From Fischerella muscicola SAG 1427-1 = PCC 73103 (GTDB lineage Bacteria; Cyanobacteriota; Cyanobacteriia; Cyanobacteriales; Nostocaceae), in assembly GCF_000317245.1 (NCBI RefSeq), contig NZ_AJLJ01000268.1:1-64000 (forward strand): a stretch of 64,000 nucleotides of DNA. The letters run 5' to 3'. This document shows positions 17,635 to 25,424 of this stretch, piece by piece; within the stretch, counting starts at the first letter, position 1; the number at the start of each line of letters is the position of its first letter. The notes beneath the pieces were generated by a model that worked only from the letters and a program-made list of their open reading frames with translations, made no database searches and was not told the origin of the DNA. The position numbers and the translations under genes are program-made.

Positions 17635-19029
17635 TTACCCAATGATGCCAAGTAGTTGCAGCAAGTAAATAACAGCGAATACTGCGAAAAAGAATCCTGC
17701 AACCACTGTTGCCCAAAAGGTATATTTTGATGCTCTCAGTTCAGCAGGTAAGATTTGGTGATTAAGGTAAAGCGTCAGTCCAGTAACAATAGGAATGTGA
17801 GCAGCTTCAATTGCGCCGGCTGTTTGCAGCAAGCCTACAGGTTCACCAAAAATTAGGTAGATTGCGATGGGTAGTGCCATCAACAAGACCACAATGTAAA
17901 TACGCTGCCATAACTTTTCATCTGTCCAGCGTCCTTGCACTCCAAACCCTTGGAGAATAATCTGCGTTCCGTCGGCAAACATGCGCCCAAAGCCATCTTG
18001 GTCGGATAGGGTGGTACTGCAAAAGGTAACGAAGGTGGCAATCACCATAAACCAAAAGCCAATTTGTCCCCAAATATTACCTAGTAACCTGCCCAATGTT
18101 TCAGCAATTTTGTCTTCTGCTGGCACTAGTCCTTGGGGTTTGAGTAATTCACCTCCCAAAATCAAGAAGGCAAAAGCAATTAGCAACGCTCCTACTACTG
18201 CTAGGGTATTGCCGATGGTCATGTGTGTCAGCCAACCCTTTAGCTTTTTCTTTTCCTCCTGACTCATATTTTTGGGATTGAGGGGTTCACCTGGCTTGAG
18301 AGTTGCTGCACCGTAGCCTCTAGCTTCTATCCAGTAGGAGTACCACATTAGCCCTGCTGCTCCCGCGAGCATAAAGCCCAGCCACGGCAAAACATCTTGA
18401 AATTGGACATTTGCGGGTAACTGTGGAACTAGACCTGCTGCAATTTCGCTTGGTTTGGGAAAAACGCTAATAGCAGCAGCCAGCACTGCCAGAGAGAGGG
18501 CGATCGCTAAAAATGAAGAGAGTTTTTCGATATTTTTGTATTGTCCCAATAAAACAATCATACCTGTTACTAGGGTGACAATAATCATCCATAGTGTGAC
18601 GGTTCCACCTGTTACCAAAATCAGCGCTGTTCCTGCGGCACCTGTTAATCCTGCAACAGTAGAAATAGCAACAACAGCCTGTGGCAGCAAGATGAGCCAA
18701 ATAGCCCAGTTTTTTGGTCCTGGCAATTTTTTAAAGCCTTCGAGAATTGTTGCTCCCGTGCAAACTGTGAAGCGTCCCACCTCACGGTTGATGAACCATT
18801 TGAGAACAACTGCCAGTAGTAATGCCCACAGTAGGGTATAGCCGTATTGGGCAGCAACACGGGGCGTAAACAGTAATTCTCCAGAACCTGCCGCCGAAAG
18901 CATCCATAAGAAGCTTGGTCCCAACCACTTCAAACGTTCCCAGCCTTGAGGCGGATTGGGTATACTTTTTTCTTGCTGATGGTTTTGCCTAATTTGTGTT
19001 GATCTATAAGATTGATGCCTTTGGTTCAT
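17635..19029 (-). CDS. Nramp-superfamily transporter lacking canonical metal motifs
   Basis: 464 aa, about 11 hydrophobic segments (LeuT-like fold expected). The N-terminal ~30 residues are polar and Gln-rich. TM1 reads LWMLSAAGSGELLFTP (about 41-56), where classical Nramp Mn/Fe transporters have DPGN. The segment matching TM6 reads GAAGLMWYSYWIEARGYG and has no MPH. Both metal-ligand motifs are therefore replaced, so import of Mn2+ or Fe2+ is doubtful. Related proteins are annotated as Nramp family divalent metal transporters, but the substrate is unknown. It is the first gene of the run leading to the transducer homologue, GH13 enzyme and flavin oxidoreductase, so an organic or sugar-linked substrate or another ion is possible. 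About 500 bp separates it from the divergent HAD-HerA gene. Confidence 0.75.
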   Translation of the reverse strand: MNQRHQSYRSTQIRQNHQQEKSIPNPPQGWERLKWLGPSFLWMLSAAGSGELLFTPRVAAQYGYTLLWALLLAVVLKWFINREVGRFTVCTGATILEGFKKLPGPKNWAIWLILLPQAVVAISTVAGLTGAAGTALILVTGGTVTLWMIIVTLVTGMIVLLGQYKNIEKLSSFLAIALSLAVLAAAISVFPKPSEIAAGLVPQLPANVQFQDVLPWLGFMLAGAAGLMWYSYWIEARGYGAATLKPGEPLNPKNMSQEEKKKLKGWLTHMTIGNTLAVVGALLIAFAFLILGGELLKPQGLVPAEDKIAETLGRLLGNIWGQIGFWFMVIATFVTFCSTTLSDQDGFGRMFADGTQIILQGFGVQGRWTDEKLWQRIYIVVLLMALPIAIYLIFGEPVGLLQTAGAIEAAHIPIVTGLTLYLNHQILPAELRASKYTFWATVVAGFFFAVFAVIYLLQLLGIIG

Positions 19030-19526
19030 CGTTTTTTATCTAAAATAAACTTTTTATTTATGTTTATTTTTAATCATTATTATTAATCTCTAAAAAAGAG
19101 ATCAATGCTAAATTATGTTGATAATGAACAATTAGATATTAGTTGATGAAAATTAATAAATTCTTCTAGCTCAGGTAATAATAATTACTATTCTCTAGAC
19201 AGATTTATTGTGTAAAAACAGCATAGATAGAATATCTTAAGCAGGTTTTCAGCTATTTATCTTCACTCATAGAGCAGAGATGAATGGGGGCAAAAATGTA
19301 CGTCATCAGGTGTTGTTACAAATATCAAATTCAAGACTGATACGAATTTAAAAAATGAATAAAACAGATGAACTTACAGACTTACAAAACTCTTATGCAC
19401 AAAAATTTTCCCAATTCAAAATGGTATGAACTTCAAAAAAATGCATCCAGCGAATGAAGAACTGTTTTGCCAGAGAAGAAATAATGATCAAAATCAGCAA
19501 TATACAAATGAAATTACTTTGAATTT
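19030..19526. other. 497-bp divergent upstream region
   Basis: AT-rich DNA between the minus-strand transporter operon and the plus-strand HAD-HerA gene. It must hold both promoters, but I could not pick out reliable -35/-10 boxes or an operator palindrome. No convincing frame longer than about 30 codons. Confidence 0.5.
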
Positions 19527-21242
19527 ATGCATTATTTAGCTCTGGCTCTAGATTACGATGGTACGCTGGCAACTAACGGAAAAGTGAATGACGATACACT
19601 GGCTGCTTTAAAACAAGTTAAAGAATCAGGACGCAAACTACTGCTAGTGACGGGGCGACACCTAGATGACTTGTTGCAGGTGTTTCCTGAACTGGACTGG
19701 TTTGATCGCGTAGTTGCCGAAAATGGCGCATTGATCTACTCTCCAGCGACTAAACAAGAGCATCTGTTAGGAGAACTTCCCCCCGAAGCCTTTATTCAAG
19801 AGTTGCGCGATCGCGGTGTTGACAACCTCGGTGTCGGTAAGGTGATTGTTGCCACCTGGACACCGCACGAAACTACTGTTTTAGAAACCATTCGTGACTT
19901 TGGATTAGAACGACAAGTCATTTTTAACAAAGGGGCAGTCATGATACTGCCTTCCGGGATTAACAAAGCGGCTGGACTAAAAGCAGCACTCGAACAGATG
20001 GGTTTGTCGCCGCATAACGTCGTCGGTGTCGGTGATGCCGAAAACGATCAGGCGTTTCTGGATGTCTGCCAATTCTCGGTTGCGGTGGACAATGCGTTGC
20101 CGATTGTCAAAGAAAAATGTGACTGGGTAACTCAGGGTAGCCGGGGTGAAGGAGTGATTGAGGTAATTAATCACCTGCTGTCTTCTGATCTGGAGGAGTG
20201 TAAATCTCAATCCCAACGAAGACAAATTCTGTTAGGTCAACGAGAAGACGGTTCGGAGGTCAATATTCAGCCCCACGGTACGAGTTTGCTGCTGGCAGGC
20301 ACCTCTGGTGGTGGGAAATCGACGCTGGCAACGGGGATTTTGGAGCGGTTGATTGATCAGGAATATCAGATTTGCATCATTGACCCGGAAGGCGACTATA
20401 ACGACTTTGAGGGAGCGGTGGTTTTGGGCAGTAGCCATCAAACTCCCGATGTGAAAGAGGTGCTTGATCTGTTAGAGCAACCCCATCAAAACTTGGTGGT
20501 GAATCTGTTGGGTGTCAAGTTGGAGCAGCGTCCTGCCTTTTTTATGGGATTGTTGCCCACCTTGTTGGAGATGCGGGTACGCACCGGAAGACCACACTGG
20601 ATCTTAGTTGATGAAGCGCATCATTTGTTACCGTCTTCCTGGGATATTGCCTCAATCACCCTGCCACAAGCACTGAATGGCATGATTTTGATTACGGTGC
20701 ATCCTGATCATGTGGCGGTACCTGCGTTAAAGCTAGTGGATACCTTGATTGCGATCGGCAAAGAACCCGCCAAGACACTAACCACTTTCTGCAACACAAT
20801 TGGGCATTGCCCACCAGATCAACTCATGTCAGGCGATTTAGAACAAGGGATCGTTTTGGGTTGGTTCCAGAAAACCCAACAATCGCCATTTCGGTTTAAG
20901 ATTGAGCCTCCCCGAATGGAACGTCGCCGCCATGTGCGGAACTATGCCGAAGGCAATCTGGGTGACGATAAATGCTTTGTTTTTCGAGGAGCTGAACAAA
21001 AGCTCAATCTCAAGGCGCAAAACTTGATGATGTTCACTCAGTTAGCCGCAGGTATAGACGAAGACACCTGGTTGTACCATTTGCACCAACAAGACTATTC
21101 CACCTGGTTTCGTGAAGCTATCAAGGACGACTCTTTGGCAGATGAAGCGGCAGAAGTTGAAAACCAAGCTGACCTAACAGCTGACGACAGCCGCGATCGC
21201 ATCCTTTCTCTTGTTGAGCAACGTTATACACTTCCGGCGTAG
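19527..21242 (+). CDS. HAD-family phosphatase fused to HerA/VirB4-like P-loop ATPase
   Basis: 571 aa with two domains. Residues 1-220 form a HAD-IIB (Cof/sucrose-phosphatase type) phosphatase: motif I DYDGT (D9, D11), motif II VTGR, motif III K147 in GINKAAGL, and motif IV GDAEND (169-174). Residues about 240-500 form a HerA/VirB4-type ATPase: Walker A AGTSGGGKST (257-266), DPEGDY (287-291), and Walker B ILVDEAHHLLP (about 359-369). The C-terminal ~70 residues are acidic. HerA ATPases usually pump DNA or proteins, and HAD-IIB enzymes dephosphorylate sugars; joining them in one chain is unusual. Codon choice is more GC-rich (frequent CTG, GTG, GCG) than the neighbours, a hint of transfer. It is divergent from the ASRT/GH13 operon. 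No partner nuclease is adjacent. Confidence 0.85.
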   Translation: MHYLALALDYDGTLATNGKVNDDTLAALKQVKESGRKLLLVTGRHLDDLLQVFPELDWFDRVVAENGALIYSPATKQEHLLGELPPEAFIQELRDRGVDNLGVGKVIVATWTPHETTVLETIRDFGLERQVIFNKGAVMILPSGINKAAGLKAALEQMGLSPHNVVGVGDAENDQAFLDVCQFSVAVDNALPIVKEKCDWVTQGSRGEGVIEVINHLLSSDLEECKSQSQRRQILLGQREDGSEVNIQPHGTSLLLAGTSGGGKSTLATGILERLIDQEYQICIIDPEGDYNDFEGAVVLGSSHQTPDVKEVLDLLEQPHQNLVVNLLGVKLEQRPAFFMGLLPTLLEMRVRTGRPHWILVDEAHHLLPSSWDIASITLPQALNGMILITVHPDHVAVPALKLVDTLIAIGKEPAKTLTTFCNTIGHCPPDQLMSGDLEQGIVLGWFQKTQQSPFRFKIEPPRMERRRHVRNYAEGNLGDDKCFVFRGAEQKLNLKAQNLMMFTQLAAGIDEDTWLYHLHQQDYSTWFREAIKDDSLADEAAEVENQADLTADDSRDRILSLVEQRYTLPA

Positions 21243-21305
21243 CTGAGTCTACATTTCGTAATTTGCAGCAATTAAAACGGGTAGAGAAACATCAAATAGG
21301 CTCCT

Positions 21306-21947
21306 CTACCCGTTTGAAACTATCTCCCCAAATTGCCATGCTGCTTGAAAGAAGTCTTGCTCACACAACATAGCATAGCGATAAGTTGAGTGGACTGGAT
21401 TAGAATTAGTTGCAAAACGCTCTACTAGACTTTCTAACTGTTGCACCAGTGGCTGAAAATCTGGACTGCTGTAAGTACGAATCCAATCAGCGTATGGATG
21501 ATCCGGGATACCATCTTGAGCCAATTTTTCTCCTAAAAAGGCATATAGACGCATACAGGGAGACATAGCAGCCGCAGTTAAACCCACATCCCCACCCCAA
21601 GCAGTGGCTAGTAAAAAGTCTGTGTAGTGACGGGTTGCTGCATCTGGTTGCACAGAACGTAAATCAACCCCCCACTGAGCAGCATAACCTTCATGCAACC
21701 GCAGTTCTTGCAATACACCACTAGCTAATTCATGAAATGTGATAAATGCTTCCCAATTGGGTGCTTTGGCTGCGGCGACACTGTAAGCACGGGCAAATGC
21801 TTCTAAGAAAAAAGCATCTTGACCGACATAGTAAGCAAATTTTGCCGATGCAAGAGTTCCATAAGCAATACCTTCAACAAAGGGATGTAATAGACAAGCT
21901 TGTGCTATGTCTTGATTTGCTTCCCACAATTGCTTGGAAATAGTCAT
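21306..21947 (-). CDS. tenA: TenA-family thiaminase II / thiamin salvage enzyme
   Basis: 213 aa, the normal TenA length. Family features: YVGQDAFFLEAFARAY with D44 in the pyrimidine pocket, the catalytic cysteine C131 in AAMSPCMRLYAFLG, and a late glutamate in LCEQDFFQAAW. It belongs to the TenA_C class (active-site Cys present). These enzymes hydrolyse aminopyrimidines such as formylaminopyrimidine to hydroxymethylpyrimidine for reuse in thiamin synthesis. It is convergent with the HAD-HerA gene, whose stop lies 64 bp away. It is preceded by a dispersed repeat at 21951-22001. No thi gene is adjacent. Confidence 0.88.
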   Translation of the reverse strand: MTISKQLWEANQDIAQACLLHPFVEGIAYGTLASAKFAYYVGQDAFFLEAFARAYSVAAAKAPNWEAFITFHELASGVLQELRLHEGYAAQWGVDLRSVQPDAATRHYTDFLLATAWGGDVGLTAAAMSPCMRLYAFLGEKLAQDGIPDHPYADWIRTYSSPDFQPLVQQLESLVERFATNSNPVHSTYRYAMLCEQDFFQAAWQFGEIVSNG

Positions 21948-21950
21948 GCG

Positions 21951-22001
21951 ATTTTGGATTTTGGATTTTGGATTGATTCCACGGATAAATCCGCTTTCTT
22001 G
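21951..22001. repeat. Interspersed repeat (GATTTTGGATTGA...ATAAATCCGCTTTCTTGTAC)
   Basis: ATTTTGGATT units followed by CACGGATAAATCCGCTTTCT. Related copies are at 29756-29800, 29861-29905 and 51788-51840. It directly abuts the tenA start codon. Confidence 0.7.
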
Positions 22002-22068
22002 TACTATCTAAGGAATGATTGATCATTAATTATTCTACCCATATCCTTTGTCCCCGCTCCCCAATCTT

Positions 22069-22839
22069 CTAAAAAGGTAGAAACTGGAGTAACACTGAAG
22101 TGACACTTCCAAAGAAGTCCATAAAACTTGGTTTTCCACGATCTAGTTGTGCTGTTTGGGGCGTTTGTATTTGTTTAATAAAAACTTGTGCTGTTTGTAT
22201 TCCATCAAGATCATTTTGATTTGTAAATAATTTTTCTGCCGCTTGAGCGTCTTGGAAAGCACCTTGTTTATCGAATAATTGGTAACGAGCAACAGCACGA
22301 GCTAAATAAGCACCAGCATAGTCTGGTTTAAGTGCGATCGCTTGATTAAAATATTCTAAGGCCCGCTGCTGATTGCCTTTTTGCGCTTCGGTAACACCCC
22401 AAGCATAAAATTCTTCTGGTTTAGCAATTTGCGACGGGATACCATAAGCACCTTGCAAGTTGGCGCCGTTGAGATTCACTCCTGTCAAATCTGCATTGAT
22501 GAGATAAGTATTTCTCAAGTCTGTACCCATGAGAATTGTCCCAGTCAAATTAGCAGCACTAAGGTTGACACCAAATAAACTAGCACCACTCAAGTCTGCA
22601 CCAGCTAAATCAGCACCACTGAGGTTAGCACGGCTAAGATTAGCACCACTGAGGTTAGCTCCTTTGAGATTTGCATTGCTCAAATCAGCCATTACCAACC
22701 CTGCGCCGCTAAGGTCACAGTTTTCACACTGTTTACTGGCTAATAACTGTCTGATGTGTTCTGAATTTGCAGCTATAACAGTTTGATTCAAACTGATTGT
22801 AGCTAGAAATGTGGCTATGGCTAGGATTTGGCTTTTCAT
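22069..22839 (-). CDS. Exported pentapeptide-repeat protein with TPR motifs
   Basis: 256 aa. An N-terminal signal peptide (about 1-23, ending VIAA) precedes EHIRQLLASKQCENCDLSGAG. About 16 pentapeptide repeats follow (ANLKG, ANLSG, ADLAG type, residues about 45-130), forming a right-handed quadrilateral beta helix. One to two TPR-like units follow (about 145-215: EYFNQAIALKPDYAGAYLARAVARY). The CxNC pair near the repeat start is common in exported cyanobacterial members. Such proteins act as interaction scaffolds in the periplasm or lumen; no specific function can be given. The C terminus ends in a short hydrophobic stretch (FGSVTSVLLQFLPF). Confidence 0.8.
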   Translation of the reverse strand: MKSQILAIATFLATISLNQTVIAANSEHIRQLLASKQCENCDLSGAGLVMADLSNANLKGANLSGANLSRANLSGADLAGADLSGASLFGVNLSAANLTGTILMGTDLRNTYLINADLTGVNLNGANLQGAYGIPSQIAKPEEFYAWGVTEAQKGNQQRALEYFNQAIALKPDYAGAYLARAVARYQLFDKQGAFQDAQAAEKLFTNQNDLDGIQTAQVFIKQIQTPQTAQLDRGKPSFMDFFGSVTSVLLQFLPF

Positions 22840-23024
22840 TGCTTATACTGAATACTCAACCTTACCGTAGACACATTTATACTCTAACTAAGATTTTTCA
22901 GCCAACCCCACCTTTGGAATTAAAAATGTAAAATTGAAAATTTCTTAGATTTCATCTATAAATCCAAATGTAGAGAAACATAGCATTGGTTCATCGCATT
23001 AATTTTGATGAGTTGCTGGTGTTC

Positions 23025-23057
23025 AGATCCCCGACTTCTTTAAGAAGTCGGGGATCT
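23025..23057. repeat. Palindromic repeat AGATCCCCGACTTCTT...GGATCT (copy 3)
   Basis: Perfect 33-bp palindrome (AGATCCCCGACTTC arms) preceded by GGTGTTC as in copies 2 and 5. It lies 37 bp after the Gfo/Idh/MocA gene (minus strand) and could act as its terminator. Confidence 0.85.
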
Positions 23058-23093
23058 ATCACCCCTCACTACGTCTTTCCAATGATATTGGAA

Positions 23094-24221
23094 TCACGAT
23101 TTCCCTGATGGATCAGCAGCATGAACTAAATCAGGTTGTTCTTCGCTGGCTGGAATTTGAATTACCTGTTGGCTTGTTGGTCTTGTTTTTTCTGTAAATT
23201 CATGGAGTTCTACAGTTTTACCTGTTTGCGCCGATGCAATAATGGCACGGATAATACGAACATCTGCTAAACCTTCCTCTCCTGATGGTTCTGGGTTCTT
23301 ACCATTCAATATGCAATCTGAGAAGTAAACAATTTCGGCAGCAAATTGATCACCAGCAGGATAAGATTGCTCTTGAGTTTGGTTATCAATAGTGGTTTGT
23401 TGCTTCAGTTCTCCTTGATAGGAATATGCAGAATCCATTCGCAGATCACCTTTTGTTCCTAATATCTGCAAAGTCGAAACTGGTGCAACACCAAAACTAG
23501 AAGTAAAAGTTGCCAATTTATCATCAGGGAAACGTAGGATAGCACTTGTCATTTCATCAATTTCTTCAAAGCGCTGCTCGCCATTATTTCCACAAAATGC
23601 AACTACTTCTATGGGTTCATCTTGAAAAAGATAACGAGCGGCATTTATGCAATAAATTCCCATATCATAAACTGTACCGCCACCATTAGAAATTGGCTCC
23701 AAGCGCACATTCCCTTCGGCTACTTGTTGAGAAAAGACAGAGTTAAAAATACGGGGGTTGCCAATTTTTCCGGAATTAACTATTTCTACTGCTTGCATAT
23801 TGGCTTGATCAAAATGCAAGCGATAGGCAATCATCAATTTGACGTTATTATTATGGCAAGCACTAATCATTTCTTCACATTCTTGTTCTGTGACTGCCAT
23901 AGGTTTTTCACAAAGTACATGTACTCCTGCATTGGCAGCTTTCACAGTGTATTCACAATGTAAATGATTAGGTAGAGCAATGTAAACTGCATCCGCAGCT
24001 CCACTTCTGAGAAATGCTTCGTATTCTTCGTAAGTAAAAGCATGAACATCGTACTTTTGACTTAGTTCGTGACGCTTAACTAAGTCATCAGAAAATAATG
24101 CTACTAATTGAGAATTTTCTGCATTTTCAAAGGCAGGTAAAACTGTTTCTTGAGCAATCCAACCCAGTCCAATCACAGCATAACGTACTTTGCCGTTTTT
24201 CTGATTTGGAATAGATGTCAT
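23094..24221 (-). CDS. Gfo/Idh/MocA family NAD(P)-dependent oxidoreductase
   Basis: 375 aa from the second ATG (24221). The first ATG at 24236 is in frame, but its own codons supply the GGAGAC ribosome-binding site for the second. The Rossmann fold begins VRYAVIGLGWIAQ. The family catalytic motif CEKPMA is present near residue 110, and GGTVYDMGIYCINAARY provides the His/Asp-type substrate region. The C-terminal domain is the mixed beta sheet typical of glucose-fructose oxidoreductase relatives. These enzymes oxidise or reduce sugars and cyclitols; the substrate cannot be read. There is no export signal. It stands alone, with gaps of more than 250 bp on both sides. Confidence 0.87.
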   Translation of the reverse strand: MTSIPNQKNGKVRYAVIGLGWIAQETVLPAFENAENSQLVALFSDDLVKRHELSQKYDVHAFTYEEYEAFLRSGAADAVYIALPNHLHCEYTVKAANAGVHVLCEKPMAVTEQECEEMISACHNNNVKLMIAYRLHFDQANMQAVEIVNSGKIGNPRIFNSVFSQQVAEGNVRLEPISNGGGTVYDMGIYCINAARYLFQDEPIEVVAFCGNNGEQRFEEIDEMTSAILRFPDDKLATFTSSFGVAPVSTLQILGTKGDLRMDSAYSYQGELKQQTTIDNQTQEQSYPAGDQFAAEIVYFSDCILNGKNPEPSGEEGLADVRIIRAIIASAQTGKTVELHEFTEKTRPTSQQVIQIPASEEQPDLVHAADPSGKS

Positions 24222-24236
24222 AATCTTTGTCTCCAT

Positions 24237-24585
24237 TTGATTAGATTGATTGTCTATTAATATGCTTATGCTTGATTTTAAAAATACGTCAACACTTAAT
24301 CTAAATGCAAATATTGCAGAGATGAATATCTCAATCTAAATAATCTTTATTTATTTTTAGTTTATAAATCCTGAGACTTAAATTTTTGACTATTTCAATA
24401 ATTGAAGAGGAACAGCTTTAGATAAATATTTCCAATCCGCTCTCGTCTCTCTCACCCTTACACAATTACCAAAAGAGAGAAGACATTTCTAACGGAAACA
24501 ATATCTCAAGCCGTCCCTATATTAGCTAATCTTTATTTCCAATAACTATTGATGAAGATGAATTTATCGTTGGCGAGCAAATTAA
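24237..24585. other. 349-bp intergenic region, nothing recognisable
   Basis: AT-rich DNA between the Gfo/Idh gene and the small acidic protein gene. No frame of coding character, palindrome or RNA seen. Confidence 0.4.
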
Positions 24586-24915
24586 CTACCACCAAATTCT
24601 ATTGCCATTTTCATCAACTCTTGCTTGTCGAATGACATCAGAAATTTCTTCAGCATCCTTAACGTGATGGAGTGCCTTTTTTTCTCCATCTGGTTCTTCC
24701 ACGATAAAATAGGTAGGAACAGTGATTTGATCTCCTGTAATGTCAGGAACATCTACAGCTACCTGTTGACTTTTTTCTTCAATTGTTTGAGGTTCATCAG
24801 CAATGCGATCGCCAGGATTTGCTGTTAAATTTCTTTCTTTAACGTTTGGCTCATCTTTAGAATGCCAATCTTTACTTACTGGTTGATTAATTTGGTTTTC
24901 TTGTTGGTCTGTCAT
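24586..24915 (-). CDS. Small acidic hypothetical protein
   Basis: 109 aa, very hydrophilic and acidic. The first ~60 residues are Gln/Asn/Asp/Glu-rich and probably disordered. The last ~45 residues (TYFIVEEPDGEKKALHHVKDAEEISDVI) look like a small folded domain, ending in GNRIWW. No transmembrane segment or signal peptide. Single gene with wide gaps on both sides. I do not recognise the family; the composition resembles stress- or desiccation-type hydrophilic proteins, but that is only an impression. Confidence 0.6.
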   Translation of the reverse strand: MTDQQENQINQPVSKDWHSKDEPNVKERNLTANPGDRIADEPQTIEEKSQQVAVDVPDITGDQITVPTYFIVEEPDGEKKALHHVKDAEEISDVIRQARVDENGNRIWW

Positions 24916-25424
24916 AGTCAGATCTCTTTCGTTTTTAATTTATTCGTTACTACGACTACTTTAGTCAATCAAAACCTTGATTTGCTCCTTCGTCAGGAGT
25001 AATCTCGGTTTATGTATATTGATAGAAGTTTCTAAAGATGCTAGTTAAGAGTGAATCGTTAGTTGCCCATTATTACTTGATTTTTCTCAAAAGTTATAAA
25101 ATCAACTACTCTCTTCTCTAATGACCGATCATTCCTTGATGTTACAAGAAACCAGATTGCTTCGTGGAATCAATACAAAATCCAAAATCCAAAATCCAAA
25201 ATAGCATGATTGATTTAGTCATGATTTTTCCTGGTGCAATCATGAGATAGTTACTAAAAACAATCTCTACTAACTAGCAACTAGCAATTCAATTCTCAAA
25301 ATCAAACAAATAAATAATAAAGATTGTTTATCCTCATTCTAAAGATAGAAGATTTTGTAATAAAATCTAAATCGTTAGAGATAAACTTAATTTAAAATCT
25401 TGTATATTTTCAAAATATATAAAA
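24916..25424. other. 509-bp upstream region with AAAATCC heptamer repeats
   Basis: Contains four direct AAAATCC units (about 25175-25203), a common Nostocales short tandem repeat. A GATTGCTTCGTGGAATC piece of dispersed-repeat style precedes them. The remainder before the histidine kinase start is AT-rich. No gene seen. Confidence 0.55.
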
